The translations under genes and the position numbers were made by a program. The notes beneath the pieces were generated by a model. It was not told the DNA's origin. It ran no database searches and worked only from the letters and a program-made list of their open reading frames with translations. Of a stretch of 64,000 bases of DNA, positions 45,253 to 56,575 are shown in pieces. Source of the stretch: Paguma larvata (Eukaryota > Chordata > Mammalia > Carnivora > Viverridae); the NCBI GenBank assembly GCA_030068075.1, contig CM057841.1:37923030-37987029 (forward strand), written 5' to 3'. Position 1 is the stretch's first letter, and each line of letters starts with the position of its first letter.

Positions 45253-45507
45253 CTTTTTTTTTTTTCTTCCTTAAAGTTTAGCTATTTTTTAAGAGAGAGA
45301 GAGACAGAGAGAGACAGAGAGGGAGGGAGAACACATGCAAGATAGGGGCAGGGAGGGAGGGAGGGAGAGAGAGAGAGAGAGAGAGAGGATCCCAAGCAGG
45401 TTACACACCGTGAGTGCAGTGGTGCCCAATGTGGCCTCGAATCGCGATGTGAGATCACGACCTGAGCTGAAATCAAGGGTTGGATGCTTAACCGACTGAG
45501 CCACCAG
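45253..45507 (-). mobile_element. CAN SINE, reverse, with expanded purine tract
   Basis: T-rich tail, long GAGA/GGGAGG tract (45290-45388), CACGACCTGAGCTGAAATCA and ACCGACTGAGCCACC at the head. Imperfect repeats (CAACACTTTT and CAGCACTGTT) may be the duplication. Confidence 0.92.
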
Positions 45508-45529
45508 CACTGTTCACCTTTTTCCTGTC

Positions 45530-45578
45530 TTCAGCACAGACCCTATCACACTGCAGCATACAATAAATGTTCGGTGAA
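45530..45578 (+). mobile_element. L2 terminus remnant
   Basis: TCAGCACAGACCCTATCACA then ACAATAAATGTTCGGTG. The next SINE begins at its end. Confidence 0.45.
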
Positions 45579-45800
45579 GGGGCGCCTGGGCGGTCCAGTC
45601 GGTTAAGCGTCCAACTTCAGCGCAGGTCATAATCTCATGGTTCCTGGGTTCGTGCCCTGCACTGGCCTCTGTGCTGACAGCCTGGAGCCTGCTTCGGATT
45701 CTGGGTCTCCCTCTCTCTGCCCCTCCCCAGCTCACTCGCACTCTCTTTTTCTCTGTTCCTCTCTCTCTCTCTAAGATAAACAAAAATAATTCTTAAAAAA
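45579..45800 (+). mobile_element. CAN SINE (SINEC, feliform)
   Basis: GGGGCGCCTGGGCGGTCCAG head (A box altered), CTGGGTTCGTGCCCTGCACT in the B-box region (altered), normal body and A-rich tail. It sits 71 bp from the reverse SINE upstream, forming an inverted pair. Confidence 0.95.
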
Positions 45801-46184
45801 AAATGTGTAACAAATATTTTTCTGTATAATGCAGCATGGCACATTGAACTCACAACCTAGGGCTCAGAAATACACTCATGTTGAAAGAAACACAACAATA
45901 ACTGAAGAAATGGGTGAGTAAGTGCGACTTCAGACTGATGCCCCTTTTGTTTTAGCCAGTCTGCTTGCTGGTTTCCCACCACCCCTCCCTCCTTTTTCTT
46001 TCCTTTCTTTACTATCCATCATCCACCCCAGCCTTGACTGACTGCATCCTTAAGATCGAACTGAGCAAAAACATTTCCCATTTTTAAAAAATATATATCT
46101 ATTGTCAGAGCTCTCTCTGCTAGGTTTAATAGCACTCACTTCACCTTGCTTACTCTTTCTTACCCACATTCTCTGAGGGTAAAG
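45801..46184. other. Unassigned sequence
   Basis: Pyrimidine-rich stretch at 45970-46010. No repeat recognised. Confidence 0.4.
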
Positions 46185-46805
46185 TTCTCAGATGAAAATT
46201 CAAAGAAGATCAGAGTAGCATCCTAAATGGGCTCTCTGCTACTACCCCTGCCTCCCTACAGTCTATTCCCCTCGAAGAAAACAAAATAATCGTGTAAAAA
46301 ATATGAACCGGATCAAATTACTCTCCCATTCAAAACCTCCAAAATTGGCAGCAAATCCCTATCATGCATTTCCAAGTTCAGTCTCTTTCCATGGAGTGTG
46401 AGGTTCTGCCCCTGGGGCTTTCATTGCCCTTCTCTCTTCTTTGTATCCCTCCCCAAGATCCTGTACTCTTCCTTCTCCTTATGCCCACCAGCTCCTACCA
46501 CCTCAGGGAAAGAATTTTCACAGCTCTCTCATTCCAGTCTCTGTGCTGATGTTACTGCTTCACAGAGGGATCCCCCAAATGTATTCTTCTTTATCTCTCA
46601 AAGCTGCCTGATATATAACACTTAGGGAAATAAATATGGCTCCCTGCCATTTGATTATGAATTGTTTTTGTTTTTGTTTTTGTTTTTGTTTTTGTTTCAC
46701 ACCAAAATCAAGTTAGGTAAGACAATCTGTATCCATCTGAATCCCTATATCTGGAACAATGCCTAGCAAAGAGCGAAATTCAGTACATAACTGCTGAAAG
46801 TGGGA
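46185..46805 (+). mobile_element. L2 3' region with (GTTTTT)n expansion
   Basis: GCTCTCTGCTACTACCCCTG, CCTCCCTACAGTCTATTCCC, GGATCAAATTACTCTCCCAT, CTCCTACCACCTCAGGGAAA in L2 order. After the GTTTTT array the terminus resumes (ATCTGGAACAATGCCTAGCA). Best L2 3' end here. Confidence 0.78.
46664..46696. repeat. (GTTTTT)n hexamer array
   Basis: About five and a half copies. Confidence 0.95.
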
Positions 46806-48139
46806 AAAATACAAAAACTAGGTAAGCAGGTCTCTGTAAGAGTGGCTTAGCCTTGAATCCTCAGTGGAGATGGGGAGAAGAACAAACATGAGGATGTCCC
46901 AAGACTGTGCCACACGGGCACTTCCTGTTACCATCACGTGATCCGTAGGATCTGTTGTTCCATGAGAGCCCTGAACACATCTGCCACAAGCCCAGTCTGG
47001 GGCTGCTGGACTAAAGCATCGCTTCAAATACTATTGGACTCAAAGGGCTTTAACTTACAATTGGTACATTCTCCTTTCCTTTCAAAACTGAGGTGTGTTG
47101 TTACTTGTGTTTGTATGAGAACAAGTATGGGCTAACACAGCAAAACAGCAAAATGGGACACTTGTATAAAATTGCGTAAAATAAAAACTAAGCCTTTTCT
47201 TCTCTCCCCATCCTCGCTCTCTTAATGAGGTAGGCTTCTTAAGGTTAGGAGTGTTTTGTATCTTGCACTCACTACCTTACTGATTCTTTCCCCAGAGTTA
47301 AAAGCAAAGTAGGGAGCAGGAAAGGAATGTGGGGAAGCGGCAGGCATAAGATACGGGAAGCTGGGCCCCAGTGCACCCCTCTCCATGGCGCCACTATCTC
47401 ACCATAACCAGTGAGGTAACTGACGAGCGGGATGTAAAATGTTGCATTGTTTGTAGCATACCATCTATTAACATTTTTCACTTTTGTCTTTAAATTGACT
47501 TTTTACTCAAATTTATTTCAAAAGAAAAAACCTGTATCACTACTCTAACAGAAAACCTCTATCACAGGCCATAAATAAATGTAATCACAAAAATAAATTC
47601 AATGAAAACAAAGCAACGTTATTAAATGCTGTCGAGATGCTGTTGCCTGCCAAAGGCACTAAGAGAGGAGGGGGCCTCAGGCCCAGGGAGGTGTTAATCT
47701 CTCTTTTTAACACTTGAAGACTAACAATAAACTGAGACTTTCTTCTCCACTGTGATAAGGACTGGGTGAAAAAATAAAAACAAACAAACACAAACAAACA
47801 AAAACTAAGAGGGAATGCCCTGGGAAACAACAAACCGTTCAATGTCTAAAATGTTTCCCAACCTCCTAGCGTTTATGGAACTCAAGGAACCAAATATACC
47901 AGCCATGTTCATTGACTTTTTGTTGTTGTTTTCTTTAATTTAGAATCTTAGAACAAATCATATGTAAGCAAATACAAAGAAACCCACTTTTAAGCTTGCC
48001 TTTCTGTCTTGTTTATCTCTACCAAACAAGAGGAAGGCAACAGCAATAAAATAAAACACTTGGGCATTTCTCTCTAAAAAGTTCTTCAAACCTCACCTAT
48101 TTACAATGAGCACAGATTTAGTAGGGGAAGATACTTGGC
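46806..48139. other. Unassigned sequence
   Basis: An (AAAC)n-like stretch at 47775-47805. 47600-47760 looks unique. No exon recognised. Confidence 0.4.
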
Positions 48140-48260
48140 TGTGATCCTAAATCAAGTTTTGACTAGGTCCGTGCCCTTAGGTAAATCACTGCCTCTAAGG
48201 GCTTCAGTCTGCCCCCAAATAGTGAACCCACTGTCTGCCCCTTACCCTCTTTATAAAATA
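48140..48260 (+). mobile_element. MIR-like fragment
   Basis: CCGTGCCCTTAGGTAAATCA then CTGCCTCTAAGGGCTTCAGT; the core that would follow is decayed. Confidence 0.4.
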
Positions 48261-48364
48261 CCATCACTGCTCTCTCCTGGATTAAATATTGACCTTACAG
48301 ATGGTCTACTGGCTTCTTTTTTCTTCTCATACTATCTTGATGCTCTGTAGAAAATAGATTTTCT

Positions 48365-48610
48365 TTATTGTAAATTAGTTTGCATCTCTTTTTGCTTAAA
48401 ATCCTTCAATAGCTTTCCTGAGTAGGAAGTAAAAAATCCAGACTCCTTATAGTGGTCTAGTCGGTTTGCATAACCTGACCTCTACCACAGTAGTCTTTTA
48501 CTTAGTACCTCATATACACCTAGTTCTTTCCCACCTCTATCTTCCTCAAGGCCTATGATGCATGTTGTTCCTTGTGTATGAAACAATTCCCATTCCTCAT
48601 ATCTGCTGCA
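48365..48610 (+). mobile_element. L2 3'-region fragment
   Basis: AAAATCCTTCAATAGCTTTC, AAAAATCCAGACTCCTTATA, ATAACCTGACCTCTACCACA, CTCATATACACCTAGTTCTT. Confidence 0.78.
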
Positions 48611-49834
48611 GTTTCATGGCTTTTAGAGTTTAGTTTAGGGACAAGAGTGTTCAAAATACAAAAAACGACATGTGCAAATGCCCTCAAGTGGGAATCACAG
48701 TTTAATTACATGTCGAAAGCGGTCAATTTATGACCATCTCATGTCAAGTAGACCCATTTGCTATTTTCAATCAGCACCCTGTTTCTTTCCTTCTCTGCTG
48801 ACTTTCCATTCTGGTGCTTAATTTATTATTCCCATTTTGATGCTTAATTTATTAATGTGCTTACATTCTCATGGAGGAAGCAGGATCAAAAGCAAGTTAC
48901 CTCTCTGTAAAGGCTGGAATCACTTCAACATGGCAACTGTTGAACCCCCAGGCCAGTCCAAGACCTGAATGGCTCATTTTTCTCCTACATATTTATTAAA
49001 CATCTCCAACTAAAGACCCATTTATGACTCTCAACGTTTATAACCTAAAGTGACTATTTGGCTACCCAATTTTCTCTAAGTCATGGCTCTCAGAAACCCA
49101 AACACGAAATTCTAAAATAAGCCAACATAAGCTGAATGCCTCACAAAGGAACTCCTCTCTCCTGCCAACAAATATTCTGAATTCCAAGTAAAAGAGAATC
49201 CAAAGAACAAAAGTAAGAGCTAAAACAAATATATACACAAGGTCACCTTACAGCCAGTTGCTGATAAAACATGCTGACAAGGAGAAGAGGTAGTACTACT
49301 GCACTTTGGGGAGCACTCTGACTGCACGTTTCCAACTAGGTACACTAATTTGCAAGCGGGCACTTTCATGAAAATGGGCCATAACGTATGTTAATTCTTT
49401 TCATTTCCAGTGGCTCTTTAGCATAACATGCATGGAGAACGCATTTGTGAATTATCCTTCTGTTTACACCTGAATCCTAACAGCTAATCGTTCTGGAACA
49501 CCTTATGCCTTGATCACATATGTGACACTATTCAAGGGTTAGCAAAATTGGCTTCCTAGGATGAAACACCATGTTTGCAAGATTCAGGAAGAATTATCAA
49601 TTAAAACGCATGTTCATTTGCTTTATCACCAAGGGCCTTATTGGGCTGAACCTCTTTGTTGAAAATGTTGCCTTGAAAAAAAGAGTATAAAACAGTGCCC
49701 TAGTCCACACATTTCTTGTGATTTCTTGTGATTTCACAGAAAGATGGCATGGTAGTAATTTGAGAGCAAACCAAATAGCATACTGATATAATTAAGCAAC
49801 GAGAAAAGAAAAAAAGAACTGTGTGATTATTCAA

Positions 49835-49838
<4 letters not shown>
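48611..49838. other. Unassigned; candidate conserved block at 49360-49680
   Basis: No transposon recognised over about 1.2 kb. There is a 10-bp tandem duplication ATTTCTTGTG at 49711-49730. 49360-49680 looks like unique, possibly constrained DNA. Confidence 0.4.

Positions 49839-49877
<39 letters not shown>
49839..49877. repeat. (AC)19 microsatellite
   Basis: Uninterrupted AC run. Confidence 0.95.
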
Positions 49878-49880
<3 letters not shown>

Positions 49881-50084
49881 CCTAAATATTCAACTATATA
49901 ATTAACTTATCATAAAATCCACTAAGTACAAGTACAAGCAAGAACACTAAGATGACACTGAGTCAAACCAGTAAAATTAAATCAATCAAATGAATTATGT
50001 TCTAAACTGTAGATATAAACACTGAGCAATTACTGATTTCTAGGACATAGGTAGAGAGAAGACTGGCAGTCTAAAGCAACCATG

Positions 50085-50245
50085 ACACACAAAGCTCTAT
50101 GCTAGAATTTTTACATGCATTTATCTCATTTACTAATCAAAGCAATCATGCAAATACATGAAGACTTTTTCAAGTTGGAGAGGAGGAACCTAGTCTCAAA
50201 GGAAATTAAATACTAGCCAGAGTCAAATAGTGAAAGATAAACATG
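50085..50245 (-). mobile_element. MIR
   Basis: TTTTACATGCATTTATCTCA, TTTACTAATCAAAGCAATCA, GGAGAGGAGGAACCTAGTCT, AATACTAGCCAGAGTCAAAT. Confidence 0.65.
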
Positions 50246-50669
50246 CCAAAAGATCCCAAAGAGCGTATACAGGCTAGTTTTCTGTTTCCAAAACCACCAC
50301 GCTCGCTTCTAACATGCTGATACTGATCATTAGTAACCTAGGGAGCACTCTCATGCTGAGGTTAAAATATTCATATTACTTCTATCACAGTCGGATTTAG
50401 AGACCGTGACTTTAAGGTTAGTGGCCCTTAACTAGAATAAAGGTTAGTCTGATGCAGAGTCCTCTAATAGCTCCCCAATAAGTAAATGAATACACGTGAA
50501 TGAAAGAATGAATCAATGGCTAGGAATTCTTGCACGAGGTCCAGAGCTGCTCAGGGCGAAGCACTTATCTAGATTATACATGTATCTGAAAGTTTTCTCT
50601 CCTCCTGTTTGCACTGAGTTAAATGTCATGATTTCCCTTCGTTGCCTCATTTGTCACACTTTACAGTTC

Positions 50670-51025
50670 AGATAACAGTGCCCATTTAAAAGATGACAAA
50701 GGGGGGTGCCTGGGTGGCTCTGTCGGTTAAGTGATCGACTTCGGCTCAGGTCATGATCTCGCAGTTCGGGAGTTCCAGCCCTGTGTCGGGCTCTGTGCTG
50801 ACAGCTCAGAGCCTGGAGACAGCTTCGGATTCTGTTTCTCCCTCTCTCTGACCCTCCTCTGCTTGTACTCTGTCTCTCTCTCTATCCCTCACAAAAATAA
50901 ACAAACATTAAAAAAAATTTTAAAAGATGACAAAGGTTACCTCCAAATCTGTGGAACCCAGATCAGGAAAGAGCATAACTGTGATTCAAATCCAGTTTTA
51001 TCTGGCTGCAATCACAATGCCCTCC
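50670..51025 (-). mobile_element. MIR split by a SINE
   Basis: Left part AGTGCCCATTTAAAAGATGA; right part after the SINE runs CAAAGGTTACCTCCAAATC to TTCAAATCCAGTTTTATCTG. The order fits a reverse MIR interrupted at the SINE target site. Confidence 0.5.
50703..50918 (+). mobile_element. Young CAN SINE with perfect target duplication
   Basis: Near-consensus head and body (ATCGACTTCGGCTCAGGTCA). The 18-bp duplication TTTAAAAGATGACAAAGG is identical at 50685-50702 and 50919-50936. The A-rich tail and T-run merge into the duplication. Confidence 0.96.
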
Positions 51026-52308
51026 ATCCCCAAATCTTTCCTCTCCCCTTCGTCTCAAGCACAGCATAAAATAACACTATGAAAAGCTGAAGCACTCAAA
51101 GAAAAGCCTAGCTTTGGAGTAAAAACTATCATTTAACATTATCCGAACAGAATTTCTGCAGCTTAATTTAATAAATGAGGCATCGTTTTTTAGACTCCAA
51201 GCATAATAAACTCTCATTTGCATTGACTGGATTCATAAATTCATGCTGTTAAAAACCTGTTTCTGGCGGGGTTGGCCCGGGCCCCCACGGCTTTCCCTCA
51301 CATTCCCATTCTGAGCGGCAGGAGGGAGTTCGCCCATCCCAAGCATCAGCTATCATTAGTTCATTTTCTTTAGTGCTTCTTGAGAAATCGCATGAGGCCT
51401 GACAGGGGGCAGGCTGCTCATCTAAAAAAGCTCTCTCCTGCTCCCAGAAAGGGTGAAGGACACCCGCCTGTATCCCCACACCACAAATTGACTATTTTCC
51501 CTGGCAAAAGACCACAGAATGCTAAGAGTCCAAGATTCTTGAGAAACACTGAGCTCTGCTTTGGATTTACACAAAAAGGAGCTGAACTAACCTTCTCACG
51601 CAGAGTTATATATTTAAGGAGAAAGAAAAATGAAGGCGATTGTGTTGCTCTGAGTTAAGAGCCCTCATTTCCCTCACCCTCAAATGTGCAGTAATGATAT
51701 AAATGACTCACAATAAAGAGACTTCCCATTGGCAGAGTGAATGGTATGAAGTGAGGCTTGGCGTGTGACATGAAAGTTCTCGGAACCCGTGGAACACAAC
51801 CAGACACACAAACACAGAAAATCACCGCAAAAAGTGAGCTCCCGGGGAAGAACCATCGCTGAACGGATTTCTGGGTAGATTGTATCCTCCCATGAAACCT
51901 TGAAATGTTCAAATGGATTTCCACGTGTGTGAGGTGGTAGGATAAAAGATAAACTGTGAATCTGGAGAGTACACTTCAAAGGGCAGCGTGTTCTTCTATT
52001 AAAATTACAGAGGCACACATTTGAATCCTAAGTCTAACACTTGCTGTCTGTGGGCTTTTGCTTGCTTTACCTATTACTCTCAGTCACTGCTAAATGAGAC
52101 ATGTAATCATATACTGTTTTGGGTAATGGAGCTATTGTCTGTCTTAGCGTGTAGCAGGTCCATTAAATATTGTCTGCATTGTAGTCTGAAATCCATCAAA
52201 GAATATCCGGGCTGCAGAGAGGTCCTACATGGGCTTACTGAACAACTTATGATTTCTCTCCTAGCTCTAATATGACTATAATTCTGTCAGTTAGACAATG
52301 ATCTAAAG
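51026..52308. other. Unassigned; candidate conserved block 51110-51260
   Basis: 51110-51260 is AT-rich, repeat-free and carries an exact ATTTGCAT octamer (51217-51224) with TTAATTTAATAAATG upstream. 51265-51330 is locally GC-rich. Open frames of 76-112 codons on both strands (51249-52018) have no recognisable domain. Weak MIR-like words near 52005-52060. Confidence 0.42.
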
Positions 52309-52719
52309 ATATAATTTTTTATCTCTTTTCTTTTTTAATTTAAGAGAGACAGAGAGTGCATGGAGGGGAGTGCAGAAAAAGGAAGAAAGCCCTGACGTGG
52401 GGCTCCATCCAACAACTCTGGGATCATGGCCTGACCTGAAACCAAGAGTCGGATGTTCGGGGGCGCCTGGGTGGCTCAGCCAGTTAAGCATCCTACTTTG
52501 GCTCAGGTCATGATCTCATGGCTCATGAGTTTGAGCCCTGCATCAGGCTCTGTGCTAACAGCTCAGAACCTGGAGCCTGCTTTGGATTCTGTGTGTGTCT
52601 CTCTCTCAGCCATTCCCCCACTTACACTCTGTCTCTCCCTCTCTCAAAAAAAAATCAACATTAACTTTTTTTTATAAAAGAGTCAGATGTTCAACTGACT
52701 GAGCCACCCAAATGCCCCC
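52309..52719 (-). mobile_element. Older CAN SINE, reverse, split by a younger SINE
   Basis: The 3' part (52309-52458) runs TTTAATTTAAGAGAGACAGA to AAACCAAGAGTCGGATGTTC. The head resumes after the insertion at 52693 (AACTGACTGAGCCACCCAAA). The two pieces join without gap once the inserted copy and one target duplicate are set aside. Confidence 0.95.
52459..52677 (+). mobile_element. CAN SINE inserted in the reverse SINE
   Basis: GGGGGCGCCTGGGTGGCTCA head and full body. The target duplication is AAGAGTCGGATGTTC (52444-52458) against AAGAGTCAGATGTTC (52678-52692), one mismatch. Confidence 0.96.
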
Positions 52720-53089
52720 AAATACCTGGATTTTCTAATGCATTTAAGAACTAACAAAGATTAACTGAACATGTAATATGTACCAGGACAATGGTGGAGT
52801 AAGATATGTATGATATCACTCCTGATGCCATTACTATATATTGCATTCTCCTTAAGTGGGATGGCATGAGTATAAGTCAAGTGTATAGAAGTACCTTGCT
52901 GGTCTCTGATATGAGAATATAAATCAGGTGTGGGCCTACCTTCTAGACAACACTGTTTCGAACCATAGAGTTATGAGATTCAAAGCCTGCAATTAAGTTG
53001 CTTTCCTAAGACTGATACATGAATACTGAAAGGGTAAGAAAGGCATTCTTTCTTAGCATTGTGACCTCCTTTAATACCATATGTCAAGC
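52720..53089. other. Unassigned sequence
   Basis: Nothing recognised. Confidence 0.4.
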
Positions 53090-53240
53090 CATCTGCTCAA
53101 TATTTTACATGTAATATCTCTATCTCCAAAGCATTTCTTAAAGAAATGTATTATCATCACCATATTAAGCATGCTACACAATAGATAGTATTTTCTACAA
53201 GGTCACCCCATTACTAAATTTGGGATGCTGGACGTTTTAC
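53090..53240 (-). mobile_element. MIR-like fragment, strongly diverged
   Basis: CAATATTTTACATGTAATAT, TATTATCATCACCATATTAA, AGGTCACCCCATTACTAAAT. Confidence 0.4.
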
Positions 53241-54674
53241 ACAAGCCCATAAGTCACCATAATTCATGTACTGTTAACTGCATCAAGATAACTTGAGCTT
53301 AATGTGCTGATGTCAAGTTTAGGTGGAAACATTAGCCATGTAGTTTAGAAAGTTAAAAGTGAGACCTGGCTCAGAGATGTGTATTTGGGTCTTGATCTAA
53401 GTGAAACCCAAACTCAAGAGAAACATGGGAAAATAAAGTCAAGCAGGACATCTTCGAGAATGTCTCTTTTCATGAGTGGAAGCTGAAGTCATAGAAGAGC
53501 CAAAGTCATTAAAAAATGAAGAACAAAGCAGCAACAACCGGAAAAATGCAGACATTCCAAAATCAAGTAAAAAATGAGGAATGGAGTGCATCGATGTAAA
53601 AAGAGAATGAACATAACTCGTTCACCTCTCTGAGGACCACTGTGCAAAAAGATTCTATTTTGGTAGCAATTTGGTTTGGGGTGGGACAGTATAAGCATCA
53701 TGTCTTATTCCTGAAGACAACGGGAGGGTTGGTGAAGAGGTAGAAAGTGATACCAAGTTCAGTTGTGTGTCTACAGTTATGTGCCTTCCCCACTCTCTTA
53801 GCAAGAAAAATTGTACTTTTTTAATTGGGCTTAGTTCCTAGAATGTTCAGAATATCCTTTTCTATGACGATGAGATTTAACTGGGAACAGAAATATCACC
53901 CAATCAAGGCTGACCACAGTCCTTCCATGGAGTGACATGAGTGCTAGGTGATAATGGACCTCCCTTTACCTAGGGGCTTTTGAGGTTGAAGGAACCATTA
54001 AGCCTGTAGGTGTCAGCAAGTGTCTCACCCAGATACCTGGAAGAAGAGGTCTACATAATGATTTCCAATCAGAGAGGAAAGCAGAAGGGAGACATGGAGA
54101 AGAGATACACTCAATCAAGATTCTATGAAATTTGCAAGGAGGTGGATCTAAATTCAGAAGTTTCTCACAGTAGCTTAAACCAAAAGGTGACTCTGAGGCT
54201 GAAATAAGTATACAACCCTTCAGAGTCCTGAATAATGTATATTCATATGATTCCCTAGAGACCTACCCACCTCTCCTCCACACCACAGAGCCCACGGTCC
54301 CATAAACCAGCATGCACAAAAATACAGAGGAATTATCCACAGGTTGCTAAGAAACCTGGAGTGCAGTCCATGAAAATGATGTCATGAAGCTAAATAAATC
54401 CAGAGATATAATTTCCTGAATGATCTAGAGAAAATATCTACAACTTCTCAGTCTCAAGTTGCAGATTGCATTGCCCTCGGGTTTATAATTTGTAAATACA
54501 TATCCAACCATTCTACACATACATATTTCTGAGTTGTTTGTACTAAGAACCCCATATATCCTAATGCCTCCATCACAAATATTTGAAATGGACATAGTTG
54601 CATATTTCTCTTAGTCTCATCCATCAAGTTTGCCTAATTCTCAGATTCATCATCCAGTGAGTCACTAACCCAGT
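53241..54674. other. Unassigned sequence
   Basis: Nothing recognised over about 1.4 kb. Confidence 0.4.
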
Positions 54675-54840
54675 GCCTAAAATACAATAAGCAATTTGCA
54701 TGTATTAACCATCACAAGAGTTTTATGGTGTAGGTATAATTAGTCCTATTTTGAATTAAACAATCTGAGGTATAGAGAGGGTAAATAACTTGACTAATGC
54801 AGCTAGTAACAGGTCTAGCTGATGCTTCTACATAATAATT
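54675..54840 (-). mobile_element. MIR
   Basis: GCATGTATTAACCATCACAA, GTATAATTAGTCCTATTTTG, AGGTATAGAGAGGGTAAATA, GCAGCTAGTAACAGGTCTAG. Confidence 0.77.
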
Positions 54841-56220
54841 CAAGAGGCTAGGAAAAGCAGAACTATATAAAGAAATGCATTCATGAAATGAGAAAATATA
54901 TTTGGCTTTCAAAAAAGCAGAGTCTTGGAAAAGGATGAGGCATACACTGGATTTACAATAGCCATCCATGAGACAGTAGAATTTTGTATTAAGTGCACAG
55001 ACACACCTCTCGAGCCAGACTGGTGTTACCATGAGAATAGGGGTAGGTACCAACCTGTGTCCTGACAGATATTTAACAGCATCCGCTTCACTCTGTTATG
55101 CGTAGACAATGCAGAATACGGATGGCTCACATACTCAAGAACTAAGAAAAGATGTAATAAGTACCATGAAATCAAAGATGCCCAGTTCTAAAAGTTTTGA
55201 ACCACTCGGAACAATATGTGACACTATTATTGTCGGTTATCACAGCTTTGAGGAAGTCTAAAAGCAGACTCAAAAGAAAGAAATTGTAGATATTCTCAGT
55301 TTTTTAAAAACCTCCCAAAGCACACAATGAATTAAATAGTATAAAAACAGAGAAACCGTATCACAGCTCTGTACATCTTTTTCAGCAACTTAACTGGCAC
55401 CTTTTCATGGGCAGTAATTCTAGGACTTATGACATTCAAGATGATAATACCCAACAGATCCGAGATGGGAGTGAGAGCACTCAATTCCAATTCCATCTGC
55501 TTGGGCAGATGGCAAAGTGCACTGAATTTCTCCAACTCTCCTAGTCCTCAGTGCCCCATCAGCACATTGATTTCCTGATAAGAACATACAGAAGATTTGG
55601 GGGGAAGAGGTTTTGTATTTCCACACTGAGTGTGTTGACAATAAGTCTATGATTCTTTCTGACATGACCTTAAGAGTAATGAATGAATGCTTGTAGGATG
55701 ACTCTCTTTATAGGAAGAAAGATGTGTATGACCTGAAAATAATAAAAGATGTCAAGTATATTGAAGTGTGGTACAAAGAATTTCATTTTTATTCTCAGGG
55801 AAGCAGGAGACAATCTCAAGAAGCTATAAATCTCTTTGTCTTCCTTCAGATCACAAAGGTTCTGTGATGGTCTATGTGGTTGGGTAGAAAGTGTCATTGA
55901 CATTAAAAAAGAAGAAAAAAAAAAAACCAAACAAATAACAACAAAAAAAAAAACAAATGTGACCATCCTCCTGCCAAGAAAAAGGCTGCTCAGCATTTTG
56001 ACACTGGAAATCCGAAGTAGAAAATCCACACTGCAGTAGAATTTACTGTCAGACATGGAATGCTGGAATAGGAGAAAAATAAAAGTGGCCATGACTGTGG
56101 AAGACAGGCTTAAATTCTAGCTCCGTCTAGTATCTAGCCTCCTAAGGTTGCACACTTAATCCCTTAAGACATGACTGAAAGTTCTCAGGAAGAATGTCAT
56201 AAAAAAACACACTACACTTA
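54841..56220. other. Unassigned sequence
   Basis: A-rich (AAAAC)n-like stretch at 55905-55955. The 140-codon reverse frame at 55670-56092 is phenylalanine-rich because it crosses this A-rich tract; I reject it as a gene. Confidence 0.45.
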
Positions 56221-56428
56221 TTTTGTTGTTGTTTGTTTATTTCAAGAGAGAGGGCAAATATGTGTGAGCAGGGGAGGGGCAGAGAGAGAGGATGAGAGCG
56301 AATCCGAGAAGGCTCCACGCTCTCAGCAGAGAGCCTGACACATGCTAGAACTCTCAAACCATGAGATCATGACCTGAGCTGATATCAAGAGTCAGGCCCT
56401 TAACCAACTAAGTGACCCAGGTGCCCCT
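56221..56428 (-). mobile_element. CAN SINE (SINEC), reverse
   Basis: TTTGTTTATTTCAAGAGAGA, GGCTCCACGCTCTCAGCAGA, ACCAACTAAGTGACCCAGGT, GCCCCT. Older, with decayed boxes. Confidence 0.92.
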
Positions 56429-56444
56429 GAAATGTAGTACATTT

Positions 56445-56575
56445 TAAAACCTAGTTCGGCCTTTTATTAGCTGTGCAAACTTGAGGAAGTTGCTTAAATT
56501 CTCTGCTTCTTAGTTTGCAAATAGGGATAAAATAATTCTGCAAATATTCCTGTAGCAATTTATATGTTACAGACC
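56445..56575 (+). mobile_element. MIR
   Basis: CCTTTTATTAGCTGTGCAAA, CTTGAGGAAGTTGCTTAAAT, CTTAGTTTGCAAATAGGGAT. It begins just after the SINE. Confidence 0.72.

Noticed and set aside
19654..49877. Repeated AC arrays as a CRISPR-like or regulated array
   Set aside because: They are ordinary dinucleotide microsatellites without regular spacers.
55670..56092. 140-codon reverse open frame with hydrophobic runs
   Set aside because: The Phe-rich runs come from translating an A-rich tract on the other strand; no domain, no splice or promoter context.
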